This document shows positions 47,101 to 54,866 of a DNA stretch of 64,000 nucleotides, piece after piece. A model generated the notes under the pieces. The model searched no databases. It saw only the letters and a list, made by a program, of their open reading frames with translations, and was not told the DNA's origin. How positions within the stretch are numbered: position 1 is the stretch's first letter; each line of letters begins with the position of its first letter. The translations under genes and the position numbers were made by a program. Source of the stretch: Clostridia bacterium (lineage in GTDB: Bacteria; Bacillota; Clostridia; Oscillospirales; CAG-272); the NCBI GenBank assembly GCA_017411805.1, contig JAFQPI010000055.1, forward strand, positions 1 through 64,000, written 5' to 3'.

Positions 47101-50100
47101 GTGTAACTATCGGCAATGTGACCGCAACTATAACCGATCCTAACGGAACCGAAACTACAGTTACTGGCACAAGCTCCGATTGGACAACCAAGACAATTGA
47201 TCTCGTAAAGGAAGGTACATGGACTGTTTCCATTGTAGATGACGACAAGTATTGCGCGGCAACCGAAACCACATTTACTGTAAATAAGGTCGATAAGTTT
47301 ACCAAGAAGTTCACACAGAATTTCCTATACAGAGTAGGTAATCAGAATACCGTTGCTGTTGGAAGTATCTTTGGTGAAATCGAGACTGCGGTTCAACTTT
47401 CGTATGTAAATGTAACAATTACAAATGTTGCAGGAAATGCTGCAGGTAAATTCACATCTACTGCAACTTGGACAAACGGAAATATTCAGTTCTCCGGTAC
47501 CGGTGTTGTAAAGGTTACTATCAGTGCAGATGGTGCATACCCTGTTGAAATCAATCTTGAGGTTGTTGATGCAACCAACGTAGCTGAAGGTGGTAAAATT
47601 TCCAACTACGGCGTTTCTTCCGTATTGCTTGGTAATACCACAGTTAGTACGTTGTATCTCAACGGTGGCGCAACCTTGTACGGTAACGGATTTACCATTG
47701 ATTGTACCCAATCTCCTACTACTGGAACCGGAAACGTCTCTGAAAACTATATTATCGGTTTGGCAGGTGCGAACCTTGACAATGTGAAGGTTGTCGGCAA
47801 GGTATATACTGAATATGGCGCACAGGCAGCGAATGATTATAACCGTGCTCTTATCATCAGCACCGGAAATAGCACCATCACAAACTGCTATTTGTCTAAC
47901 ACCGCAGCTCCCATTCGTATCAATAGCGGTAGCTTGACGGTCAAGGGTACTACTGTTAAGGGCGGCAATTTCGCAAATATCGACGTTCGAAGCGGTCATT
48001 TGACGCTGGATAATGTCACGACCATCAACCAAGCGCTTGGAAACGATAAGGCAGAGAACGGCTCTACCGTAATCGGTCTTGGCATTGTGGTGTACTATGA
48101 AATGGTTAACTCCTCTGCTACATCCATTACCGTCCAAAATGGCCTCAAGCAATATAATCATATTTCCTCTGACGATGAATTTAGCAACTCATATGCAAAT
48201 CAATTTGTTAGTGGAATGTTTAATAACTCAAACAGTGCTTTGCAGTACACTATCGGAAGTGTTCAGTGGGTTAATTCCGGTATTATTCTGATGACCAGTG
48301 GCATCAGTGTTACGGGCGCTGGTAATAAGAACACCGTGTCTTTTATGGGTGCAAACGGTGAAGTTTATACAACCGTTCCTACAGAGTCAAGTGTTGCAGA
48401 GAATCCCGCAGAATATGTTACGTTAGGCCAAGGTGTAATTAAGCCTTCCGCTTTGCTTGATCATGACAACGAGGAAAAGGGCAACTACATTCCCAAGGAA
48501 GCAGGAAAGAATGATTATTGTTACTTTGACGGTGAAAAGATTCTGATTTCTATGGATGAGGGCGATATCTTCCAATATGATCCCTTTATCCTGAATGCTA
48601 CCAAGCTCGGCAATTCCCTTAACTACACTGTTAAGCTTAATGGTAACGCCGTAGAAAAGGGTAGTAAGATTTCGTTCAATGCGGCAGGCGAGTATACAAT
48701 TACGTATACTTACGAAGATCCTTACAACTATAGATTTGACAAGAACGGTGAGCTGGAAACCTTCACTGTGACTTACAGCAAGACCGACGTTGTTAGCGTA
48801 GCGATTGTTGAACCGCAAGCTGAACACGCTGAGTTCACATTTGTTGATACGAATAGTACTAGTACTGTAACGGAAGAAATTCTCTACAATAACAATACTT
48901 ACATTTCTGCAAAAGGTGTTACAGCAGACGGAACTTCTTGGGGTAAGATTACGGTTGGTGATAAAACAATCGTTTATCCCATTGTAACGGCGAATGTTAA
49001 CAGAAATACAACAAGCAAAGAGTGTCAGGTATTCTATTACGTTTTCAAGAACGTAATATCTATCACCGACGCCAATGGTACCGAGTATAGCCATAACAAC
49101 AAAACCGGCACCGACGGCAAAATGCCCAGTAATCTTAAGGTTATAAAAGGAAACGAGCTTAAGGTTGAAAATAACGTGTTTACAAGTTATAACGATGCTA
49201 ACTTGAGCCGTACAGGCGGTAAAATTTTCTGTTACTCGTCATCCAGCCAGGAAGATGCCCCCGAAGCATTTAATGGTGCTTTAGCCTACAAGTCTCCTTC
49301 GGGGCTTGGATTTAGTAGCAGCACCCGTAACTATGATGCGGCGGTGATTGTTCAGTATCAGTTTACGGATTCTAACAATGCAACGTACTATTATTATGTT
49401 GGCTATAAAATCAGTAATCCTAACAACGGAAAGTCGGGAGATGGCGAAGACACTAGCTGCATCACCCCCGACACTCTCATCACCCTTGCAGACGGCACAC
49501 AGGTGCGTGTGGACTCCCTGACCGGCAACGAAGAGCTTCTCGTATGGAACATGGAGACTGGAAAGCTTGATAAGGCTCCTATCATGTTCGTTGACAGCGA
49601 TCCTGAAACCACTTATGAGGTAATTAAGCTTATATTCTCCGATGGCACAGAGGCTAAGGTTATTTACGAGCACGGCTTCTGGGATTACGATCTCAACAAG
49701 TACGTTTACCTTGATGCAAATGCTTCTGACTACATAGGTCACACCTTTGCAAAGCAGAACGGCGACTCCCTTGAAAAGGTACAGCTTGTTGACGTTGTCA
49801 TTGAAAACGAAGTCACAACCGCATGGAGCCCTGTAACAGAAGGACACCTTTGCTACTTCGTAAATGGTATGCTTTCGATGCCCGGTGGCGTTGGCGGTCT
49901 GTTCAACATATTCGAGGTCGATCCCGAGACTATGACATACGATTACGAGCAGATGGCCAAGGATATCGAGACCTACGGTCTCTACACCTATGAGGAATTG
50001 AACGCAATTTGTCCTCTCTCCGAGGAAATGTTCAATGCCGCAGGCGGTGCATATCTTAAAGTTTCTATTGGCAAGGGCAACCTTACCATTGACGAGCTGA

Positions 50101-50138
50101 TCTATATGATCAACCGCTATAGTGTTTATTTCAGCTAA
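44136..50138 (+). CDS. Giant SipW-dependent matrix protein with C-terminal Hint domain
   Basis: 2000 aa; start at the ATG after AAGGAG. Order: signal ending GSTFAWFTDS; shared module to about 225; beta region (about 230-380); GLUG-like beta-helix (about 388-835, GLFGKVYGGTVKNLTV); three Ig-like regions (about 850-1148); a second beta-helix (about 1150-1450); further beta repeats to about 1765; Hint domain 1775-1915 opening with Cys1775 (CITPDTLITLADGTQVRVDS), with a block-B-like His1846 (YEHGFWDY) and ending NGMLSMPGG; then a 78-residue tail. The Hint end lacks the His-Asn of splicing inteins, so splicing is unlikely but self-cleavage at Cys1775 is possible. Base use shifts to AT-rich at about 46640-49440. 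Confidence 0.82.
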   Translation: MKKKQHALLHSFIALLLCVSMLVGSTFAWFTDSVSSVNNIITAGNLDVELEYLDSKGNWKAVDSTTEIFDDNSRWEPGHTEVAYLRVSNLGTLALKYQLGVNIVSETGSTNVNGKEFKLSDYIYFGAVDNVTTKFAGREEARDALTKSELISKGYTKADKIEAGAPAQYVALVVYMPEEVGNEANHAKNFAAPKIELGINVIATQVISENDSFGNDYDDGASFPETDLTTGITVTVTPDANNKVSTELTISSSSAPVYATVPAGVQLEAGTTSMTLSVSEMANSKVEIPLGVNEIKRSLDVHISGVAASNTVPMLITVPKAMMTGLNMGNYKLYHVENGTPVQMTYVADAAELDAHNEFTYDPVTGDVTMALASFSEVALVAEPPKWEGEFDYSWYDANATELQIANADQLAALSAIVGGMNGQTADSFKGQTIKLVSDINLGDKESENNPDIIFYPIGYNSDDGKYEKTGVAVTTGFYAFEGTFDGNGHTIANFYQNTWEMKGDHDWYSPEEQYYRDGMGLFGKVYGGTVKNLTVSNFSSDGEIATTGVIAAYAEGATFENIAITNCNPRVYNIGNGGIVGCVGWYAKDAGLKTTFTNITVDNSNKISALWGSYDVACGGIVGQYYPTSGQTSAGTPKNAGIDFKNCHVSAVMDVYNDVCANYQYYAYRYTGMLIGSVRENETIDGHVYPKMDGITASGCTVHFGTWNDYYYCEIIDNTTASYTHDYQMSRLEQVTSVDVENKTVTNLKGETTAIPTTGRANYVVVNGDHATENATCYHFKDGAVWNHEDAGYHNGENGEKYIDENGDGKADLKEDKQHIYLEFNNLVTGYGWGVTSRGFSNLNGVTNLDITQGNQEASVEKFEDAGYTPKDYKVGETIRIGDLFKAKNGVTINTNSVYVSVSPVIEGDKVSATFALDEDNWENSTITFAEDSTGTAKISITDYIFCTPTVIYLNEEAAVEKFTVNNVSAQNAYTQITLGKLFDAKDGVTIGNVTATITDPNGTETTVTGTSSDWTTKTIDLVKEGTWTVSIVDDDKYCAATETTFTVNKVDKFTKKFTQNFLYRVGNQNTVAVGSIFGEIETAVQLSYVNVTITNVAGNAAGKFTSTATWTNGNIQFSGTGVVKVTISADGAYPVEINLEVVDATNVAEGGKISNYGVSSVLLGNTTVSTLYLNGGATLYGNGFTIDCTQSPTTGTGNVSENYIIGLAGANLDNVKVVGKVYTEYGAQAANDYNRALIISTGNSTITNCYLSNTAAPIRINSGSLTVKGTTVKGGNFANIDVRSGHLTLDNVTTINQALGNDKAENGSTVIGLGIVVYYEMVNSSATSITVQNGLKQYNHISSDDEFSNSYANQFVSGMFNNSNSALQYTIGSVQWVNSGIILMTSGISVTGAGNKNTVSFMGANGEVYTTVPTESSVAENPAEYVTLGQGVIKPSALLDHDNEEKGNYIPKEAGKNDYCYFDGEKILISMDEGDIFQYDPFILNATKLGNSLNYTVKLNGNAVEKGSKISFNAAGEYTITYTYEDPYNYRFDKNGELETFTVTYSKTDVVSVAIVEPQAEHAEFTFVDTNSTSTVTEEILYNNNTYISAKGVTADGTSWGKITVGDKTIVYPIVTANVNRNTTSKECQVFYYVFKNVISITDANGTEYSHNNKTGTDGKMPSNLKVIKGNELKVENNVFTSYNDANLSRTGGKIFCYSSSSQEDAPEAFNGALAYKSPSGLGFSSSTRNYDAAVIVQYQFTDSNNATYYYYVGYKISNPNNGKSGDGEDTSCITPDTLITLADGTQVRVDSLTGNEELLVWNMETGKLDKAPIMFVDSDPETTYEVIKLIFSDGTEAKVIYEHGFWDYDLNKYVYLDANASDYIGHTFAKQNGDSLEKVQLVDVVIENEVTTAWSPVTEGHLCYFVNGMLSMPGGVGGLFNIFEVDPETMTYDYEQMAKDIETYGLYTYEELNAICPLSEEMFNAAGGAYLKVSIGKGNLTIDELIYMINRYSVYFS

Positions 50139-50153
50139 TTCACCACACATCCC

Positions 50154-50219
50154 CCCAACCCACATCCGTGGGTTGGGCGGCGATCAAAGGGTATAATCGA
50201 GATTATATCCTTTGATCGC
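50154..50219 (+). ncRNA. Intercistronic two-hairpin element, copy 4
   Basis: Hairpin I CCCAACCCA/TGGGTTGGG, linker CG, hairpin II GCGATCAAAG.../...CTTTGATCGC. The A-T pair of copies 1-3 is a G-C pair here on both sides, a compensatory change. AAGGAGG follows 22 bases later. Confidence 0.75.
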
Positions 50220-50252
50220 TGAGAAAGAAAAAAAAACAAAAAGGAGGACACT

Positions 50253-50819
50253 ATGTTAGGAAAGATCAAACTCAAGATCATGACTATCGCTCTGATCGCC
50301 GTGATACTGACCTTTTTCTCGCAGGGCACTCTTGCATATTATTCAACAGTCGGCAATGCCACCAACGTCGTGACCTCCGGCAGTATCCGTTTCATCATCC
50401 ATGAAAAGACCGACCAGGGGACCGATTTCCCCAAGGAAGGCGTATATATCATCCCCGGCGATATCGTTTCCAAGCGGGTCAGCATCGAAAACGACTGCGC
50501 GCATCCCTTCTATCTGCGCGTCAAGATCGTTTACGGCATCGACTCCAAGGAGCTTTCGGCTGAGGATTGCTTCAAGCTCAATATCAACGAGGAGCTCTGG
50601 GAGTTCCACGACGGCTGGTATTACTACACAGGCATCGTGAAGCCCGGCGAGACGACCCCGAACGTCTTCTCGCACGTTGAGATCGTCGGCTCGAAGGTCG
50701 ATAACAGCTATATCGGCAAGACTCTGACTCTCTCGGTAATCGCCCACGCCGTTCAGAGCGAGAACAACCCCATAACCGATAATAATACCTATACCGCCTC
50801 GGGCTGGCCTAAGGAATAA
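50253..50819 (+). CDS. Small camelysin-like matrix protein
   Basis: 188 aa. SipW-type signal (FFSQGTLAYYST), then a single beta-sandwich-like domain with IPGDIVSKRVSIENDCAHPFYLRVKIVYG and a closing LSVIAHAVQSENN as in TasA/camelysin relatives. It resembles the protein at 36044-36709 in architecture but only distantly in sequence. AAAGGAGG before the ATG; the next gene follows in 17 bp. More GC-rich codons than the giant genes. Confidence 0.82.
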   Translation: MLGKIKLKIMTIALIAVILTFFSQGTLAYYSTVGNATNVVTSGSIRFIIHEKTDQGTDFPKEGVYIIPGDIVSKRVSIENDCAHPFYLRVKIVYGIDSKELSAEDCFKLNINEELWEFHDGWYYYTGIVKPGETTPNVFSHVEIVGSKVDNSYIGKTLTLSVIAHAVQSENNPITDNNTYTASGWPKE

Positions 50820-50836
50820 GGGAGGGGGGAACAGTC

Positions 50837-51505
50837 ATGAAAAGATCAATTTCTCTCATTATCGCGCTGATGCTTCTGCTTTCCTTCGTCCTGCCCACGC
50901 AAGCCGCGGGCGGCAAGGTCACGTATCACGGGCAGGCAAACGGCTTTGTTTTCGCCCCCGGAACAGATTATTCGCTTACCGACCTTTTCCCGAACTTCAA
51001 GAGCGTCATGCCGGGTGACAGTCTGACCCAGACGATCACGGTCAAAAACGACGCCGCCAAGAATATCAAGGTCAAGATATATCTCCGTTCCCTCGGCGCG
51101 GATGCGGACTCTGCGGATTTCCTATCAAAGCTGCATCTGACCGTCAAGACGAGCGAGAAGAACAAGATGGCGTATATGTTTGACGCCGCAGCCGATCAGA
51201 CCGCCGGTCTTACCGATTGGGTCTATCTCGGAACGCTCTATTCGGGCGGCACGGTCAATCTTGACGTAACGCTTGACGTCCCCGTCGAGCTCGGAAACGA
51301 ATACAGCGACCGAATCGGATACATAGATTGGGAATTCATGGTCGAGGAATTCGAGACCGACCCCACCGACCCCTTCCCGCCTCAGACGGGTGACGATGGT
51401 TTTTGGTGGATCGTCGTATGTGCCGCTTGCGCGGTGATAGTGATCTTCTTCATCTTCCGCCGTAAGCGCGAGAAGGAAGAAGAAAAAGTTAATTTTGCGC
51501 AGTAA
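50837..51505 (+). CDS. Cell-wall-anchored surface protein with LPXTG-like tail
   Basis: 222 aa. Ordinary signal peptide (about 1-23, TQAAG; no SipW motif), one Ig-like domain (SVMPGDSLTQTITVKNDAAKNIKVKIYLR), then a Pro/Asp linker and PPQTGDDG followed by a membrane helix (about 186-206) and RRKREKEEE. This is a sortase sorting signal of the PxTG kind. No sortase is in the window, so it depends on one elsewhere. Probably the covalent wall anchor of the matrix (inference from the operon). Confidence 0.8.
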   Translation: MKRSISLIIALMLLLSFVLPTQAAGGKVTYHGQANGFVFAPGTDYSLTDLFPNFKSVMPGDSLTQTITVKNDAAKNIKVKIYLRSLGADADSADFLSKLHLTVKTSEKNKMAYMFDAAADQTAGLTDWVYLGTLYSGGTVNLDVTLDVPVELGNEYSDRIGYIDWEFMVEEFETDPTDPFPPQTGDDGFWWIVVCAACAVIVIFFIFRRKREKEEEKVNFAQ

Positions 51506-51531
51506 TGACCCAAGGAAAGGAGGGATGAAGC

Positions 51532-52176
51532 GTGAAAAGAATTAAAAAATCGTATAAAAAGATCGCTTTGGCCCTCAGCTTGTGCGTTCTTGTCGTGTGG
51601 GCTTTGCTCGGAACCGGCGCATCCCTTGCCTGGTTCTCCGACGTTTCAAACGAGATCAAGAACGTTTTCCACGTAGCCGAGTTCGATCTTGAGGTCTCGC
51701 ACAGACTCGAGGACGGCACCTACGAGGTCGTAGACAGCCAAACGAAGCTTTTTGACGATAATGCTCTTTATGAGCCGGGATACGTTCAGGTCGTCGTCTT
51801 GAAGATCGAGAATAAGGGAAGCGTGCCCTTCGACTTCAAAACAGCGGTCAATGTCACAGATTATACCGTGGCGACCAATCTCTTCGGCAGACAGTTCAAT
51901 CTGCAGGACTATCTGCGATTCGGGCTTGTAACGGCTGACACCGAGGAAGAACTTGACGACTTGATTGAAACGCGCGACCTCGCAAAGAACGTCGCAACCA
52001 TGAAGCTTAATAATTACGCGACCGATCTTGCCGAGCTTGAGGAAGACGGCGTGGTTTACATGGCGCTGATAGTCCGAATGCCCGAGGAAGTTGACAACGA
52101 GGCAAACTACCGCGGAAACACGGTTCCCAAGGTCGAACTTGGTATTATCGTAAGCGCAACACAGCAAAAAAACTAA
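51532..52176 (+). CDS. Stand-alone version of the shared matrix module
   Basis: 214 aa, consisting only of the SipW-type signal (GASLAWFSDV) and the module seen at the N-terminus of the four large proteins: LYEPGYVQVVVLKIENKGSVPFDFK, VALIVRMP-like MALIVRMPEEVDNEANYR, GIIVSATQ. GTG start seven bases after AAGGAGGG. Its existence shows that the N-terminal part of the giants is an independent domain. It may be a fibre subunit or a cap. Confidence 0.85.
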   Translation: MKRIKKSYKKIALALSLCVLVVWALLGTGASLAWFSDVSNEIKNVFHVAEFDLEVSHRLEDGTYEVVDSQTKLFDDNALYEPGYVQVVVLKIENKGSVPFDFKTAVNVTDYTVATNLFGRQFNLQDYLRFGLVTADTEEELDDLIETRDLAKNVATMKLNNYATDLAELEEDGVVYMALIVRMPEEVDNEANYRGNTVPKVELGIIVSATQQKN

Positions 52177-52209
52177 GATCATTACATTTTAAGAAAGGAG
52201 GTAGACGAT

Positions 52210-53187
52210 ATGAAAAAGTTCTACGAGGAATATTTTCATATACCCGAAAAAGGGAAGATAAGCGATAAAGTCATGCTCGTCAGAGTTGGAATAACGACTG
52301 TTATTATGATCGCGTGCCTGATCGCAATGAGCTTTTCGGCATTTGCTTATTTTTCAACGTCAATTACCTCCACTCACAGCGTGATCAGACCCTCCAATTT
52401 TGACGTTGAAGCCGTAGTAACGGTTACGTCGCTGAATCCCGAGGTGACAGTCGATCCGCAGGAAGACGGAAGCTACGTGCTCTCCCATGGCGTATATTCA
52501 GTAACGCTTGATAAGAAGGGCGAGGCGTCAACAGGTTATTGCGTGGTGCAGATAACGGTGGGTACAAGTACCAAGAGATATCACACTCAGCAGATCGGTG
52601 TGGATGGCAAGATTAGAAGGGCCGATTTTGTGTTTAATCTTGATTTGACCGCATTGACAGGAGAGGAGACCGCAAAGATCATATTCATCCCGCATTGGGG
52701 AACGTCGATCTTCTACGGTACGAACAACCAGAATAACGATCATTATATTATTGAAAATTCAACGGTAGTGGTTACTCCCGTAAGCGGAGCGGGTATGTTC
52801 GATCCCTTTGAAGACGAGACTACAGAGCTCGAGCCCGAAACTACAATCGAGCCCGAAACTACAATCGAGCCCGAAACAACCACCGAACCGGAGACTACCA
52901 CAGAGCCCGAGACTACCACAGAGCCCGAGACAACGACCGAACCCGAAACGTCAACCGAGCCTGAAACCTCAACAGAACCCGAAACCACCGAAGAGTACAG
53001 TTTCATTAAGTATACCATTGGTAAGGGCGAAACGCTTACTAATATCGCGAAAAGATATGGCGTTACGGTTAAGGAAATATGCGATTATAACGGTATAGAC
53101 GATCCTAACTATATTTATGATGGTCAGAAGATCACAATCCCCGTGAAAAACGCTGCAATTCCCGAGGAAACAACGGGAATACAATAA
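52210..53187 (+). CDS. SipW-dependent surface protein with EPETT repeats and LysM domain
   Basis: 325 aa. Cytoplasmic leader (about 1-28), membrane/signal segment ending FSAFAYFSTS, beta domain (about 52-200), nine E-P-E-T-T/S hexapeptide repeats (about 208-261), and a C-terminal LysM (about 266-313, YTIGKGETLTNIAKRYGVTVKEIC, YIYDGQKITIP). LysM binds peptidoglycan, and the Pro/Thr repeats act as a rigid spacer, so this protein likely ties the matrix to the wall. Last gene of the operon; terminator follows. Confidence 0.87.
   Translation: MKKFYEEYFHIPEKGKISDKVMLVRVGITTVIMIACLIAMSFSAFAYFSTSITSTHSVIRPSNFDVEAVVTVTSLNPEVTVDPQEDGSYVLSHGVYSVTLDKKGEASTGYCVVQITVGTSTKRYHTQQIGVDGKIRRADFVFNLDLTALTGEETAKIIFIPHWGTSIFYGTNNQNNDHYIIENSTVVVTPVSGAGMFDPFEDETTELEPETTIEPETTIEPETTTEPETTTEPETTTEPETTTEPETSTEPETSTEPETTEEYSFIKYTIGKGETLTNIAKRYGVTVKEICDYNGIDDPNYIYDGQKITIPVKNAAIPEETTGIQ
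52831..52992 (+). repeat. Nine in-frame 18-bp units encoding E-P-E-T-(T/S)-X
   Basis: Tandem 18-bp units with synonymous variation between copies (CCC/CCG/CCT, ACT/ACA/ACC). It is a coding repeat prone to slippage, so length may vary between strains. Confidence 0.9.
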
Positions 53188-53216
53188 TTTTTGTTTCTGA
53201 TAACAAATTATATAAG

Positions 53217-53256
53217 CAGCCGTTCCGAAAAAAATCGGAACGGCTGATTGTTTTTA
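53217..53256 (+). terminator. Rho-independent terminator of the matrix operon
   Basis: CAGCCGTTCCGA/TCGGAACGGCTG perfect 12-bp stem, loop A6, then GATTG and T5. Confidence 0.92.
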
Positions 53257-53276
53257 TTATAAATCTAAATCTGCTA

Positions 53277-53305
53277 TTGAAAAAAGCAAAAAAATGTGTT
53301 ATAAT
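53277..53305 (+). promoter_or_regulatory. Promoter for the YdjI-like gene cluster
   Basis: TTGAAA, 17-base spacer, TATAAT, about 60 bases before the ATG. Confidence 0.75.
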
Positions 53306-53367
53306 TAAATAAATATATTAGAATTGATTACAATGGGATAATTATAAAAAAGAAAGGGGTTTCTATT

Positions 53368-54774
53368 ATGGGACTTATCAAAGCAGGATTTGGATCGATC
53401 GGCGGAGTTCTTGCCGATCAGTGGAAGGAATATTTTTATTGTGAAGCTCTTCCGTCAGACGTTCTGGTTAGAAAGGGTCAAAAGCGCGTAAGCCGTCGAT
53501 CTTCCAACACCAGAGCCAACGATAATATCATCAGCAATGGCTCGACTATTGCGGTTGCTGACGGACAATGCATGATCATCGTAGAGCAGGGCAAGGTGGC
53601 TGAGGTTTGCGCCGAGCCGGGAGAATTTGTATACGATACGTCGACAGAACCTTCAATTTTTTCAGGAAATCTTGGAACGAGCATCGCTGAGACCTTCAAG
53701 GCTATCGGTAAACGATTTACCTACGGCGGCGATACCGGAAAGGACCAGAGAGTATATTATTTTAACACCAAAGAGATCACGGGCAACAGATTCGGTACTC
53801 CCAGCCCGATAATTTTTGAGGTAACAAACAAACGTATCGGCGTGACAAGAACCGTTAACGTGCGTTGCAACGGCATGTATTCATACGTCCTCACAAATCC
53901 GATTCTGTTCTATACCAAGGTATGCGGAAACGTTGAATATGAATATACACGTGATCAGATAGACGATCAGCTGAAGACTGAATTCATTTCCGCGCTTCAG
54001 CCGGCGTTCGGTGCTCTTGCCGAAATGGAGCTTCGCCCCGCACAGCTTCCTGCAAAGGTAAATGAGCTTAAGAAGGCTATGAATGAAGCTCTTCAGGCAG
54101 AGTGGGTAGAATCAAGAGGTATCACGGTTGAAAAGATCGCCTTGAACCCCATTACCCTCACGGATGAGGATATGAAGAAGGTTCAGGAGATGGAGGATGC
54201 CGCAAGCTACGGAACCAATCCCTTTATGATGGCGGGACGTATGACTACCGCGACCGCAAACGCAATGGAAACGGCTGCGGGCAATTCCGCAGGTGCTGTC
54301 ACCGGATTTATGGGAATGGGTATGAGCGGTAACGCTATGGGCGGCGGTTTTAACGCAGCAGGACAGTTTTACAATATCGGCGTACAGCAGCAACAGATGA
54401 AGCAGGAAGCAGCCGAATCTGATAGTTGGAAATGCTCTTGCGGAGCAACCGCAACAGGAAAGTTCTGCCAAGAATGCGGAGCAAAAAAGCCCGAGCCTCA
54501 GCCTGCAAACGGATGGAAGTGCGCGTGCGGTGCGATCTCAACCGGAAAGTTCTGTACTGAATGCGGAAGTCCAAAGCCCGCTGAAGACGGTTGGAGATGC
54601 TCTTGCGGTACATTGAACAAGGGAAAATTCTGCTCTGATTGCGGAAGTAAAAAGCCTGCGGGAATTCCTCAGTACAAGTGCGATAAGTGCGGCTGGCAGC
54701 CGGAGGATCCCACCCGTGCGCCGAAATTCTGTCCCGAATGCGGAGATCCTTTCGATAACGGAGACATTATATAA
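53368..54774 (+). CDS. SPFH-domain protein with C-terminal zinc ribbons (YdjI-like)
   Basis: 468 aa. SPFH/virion-core-like domain (about 15-290, opening MGLIKAGFGSIGGVLADQWKEYF; the GSTIAVADGQCMIIVEQGKV stretch is typical), a Gly/Met-rich linker (about 295-350), then four tandem zinc ribbons with CxCG and CxxCG pairs (for example CSCGATATGKFCQECG). No membrane segment. In Bacillus subtilis YdjI is encoded with YdjG and YdjH and linked to membrane stress; both relatives follow here. AAAGAAAGGGG precedes the ATG. Confidence 0.87.
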   Translation: MGLIKAGFGSIGGVLADQWKEYFYCEALPSDVLVRKGQKRVSRRSSNTRANDNIISNGSTIAVADGQCMIIVEQGKVAEVCAEPGEFVYDTSTEPSIFSGNLGTSIAETFKAIGKRFTYGGDTGKDQRVYYFNTKEITGNRFGTPSPIIFEVTNKRIGVTRTVNVRCNGMYSYVLTNPILFYTKVCGNVEYEYTRDQIDDQLKTEFISALQPAFGALAEMELRPAQLPAKVNELKKAMNEALQAEWVESRGITVEKIALNPITLTDEDMKKVQEMEDAASYGTNPFMMAGRMTTATANAMETAAGNSAGAVTGFMGMGMSGNAMGGGFNAAGQFYNIGVQQQQMKQEAAESDSWKCSCGATATGKFCQECGAKKPEPQPANGWKCACGAISTGKFCTECGSPKPAEDGWRCSCGTLNKGKFCSDCGSKKPAGIPQYKCDKCGWQPEDPTRAPKFCPECGDPFDNGDII

Positions 54775-54803
54775 GCATACGGAAACTGCTTGAAACAATA
54801 TTG

Positions 54804-54836
54804 CAGAGCCGCCAAGACTCTGTTTTGGCGGCTCTG
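54804..54836 (+). other. Intercistronic hairpin after the YdjI-like gene
   Basis: CAGAGCCGCCAA/TTGGCGGCTCTG perfect 12-bp stem, loop of 9, no T run; may reduce expression of the downstream genes relative to the first. Confidence 0.65.
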
Positions 54837-54866
54837 AAGTATAATTAATTAAGGGAGTGAATTGCT

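Noticed and set aside
49458..49880. Active splicing intein
   Set aside because: The C-terminal His-Asn and the following nucleophile are missing, and the domain sits near the protein end, so splicing would yield only a short tail.
52831..52992. Regular short repeats resembling a CRISPR-like array
   Set aside because: Units are 18 bp, contiguous, in frame, and encode EPETT hexapeptides; there are no spacers and no cas genes.
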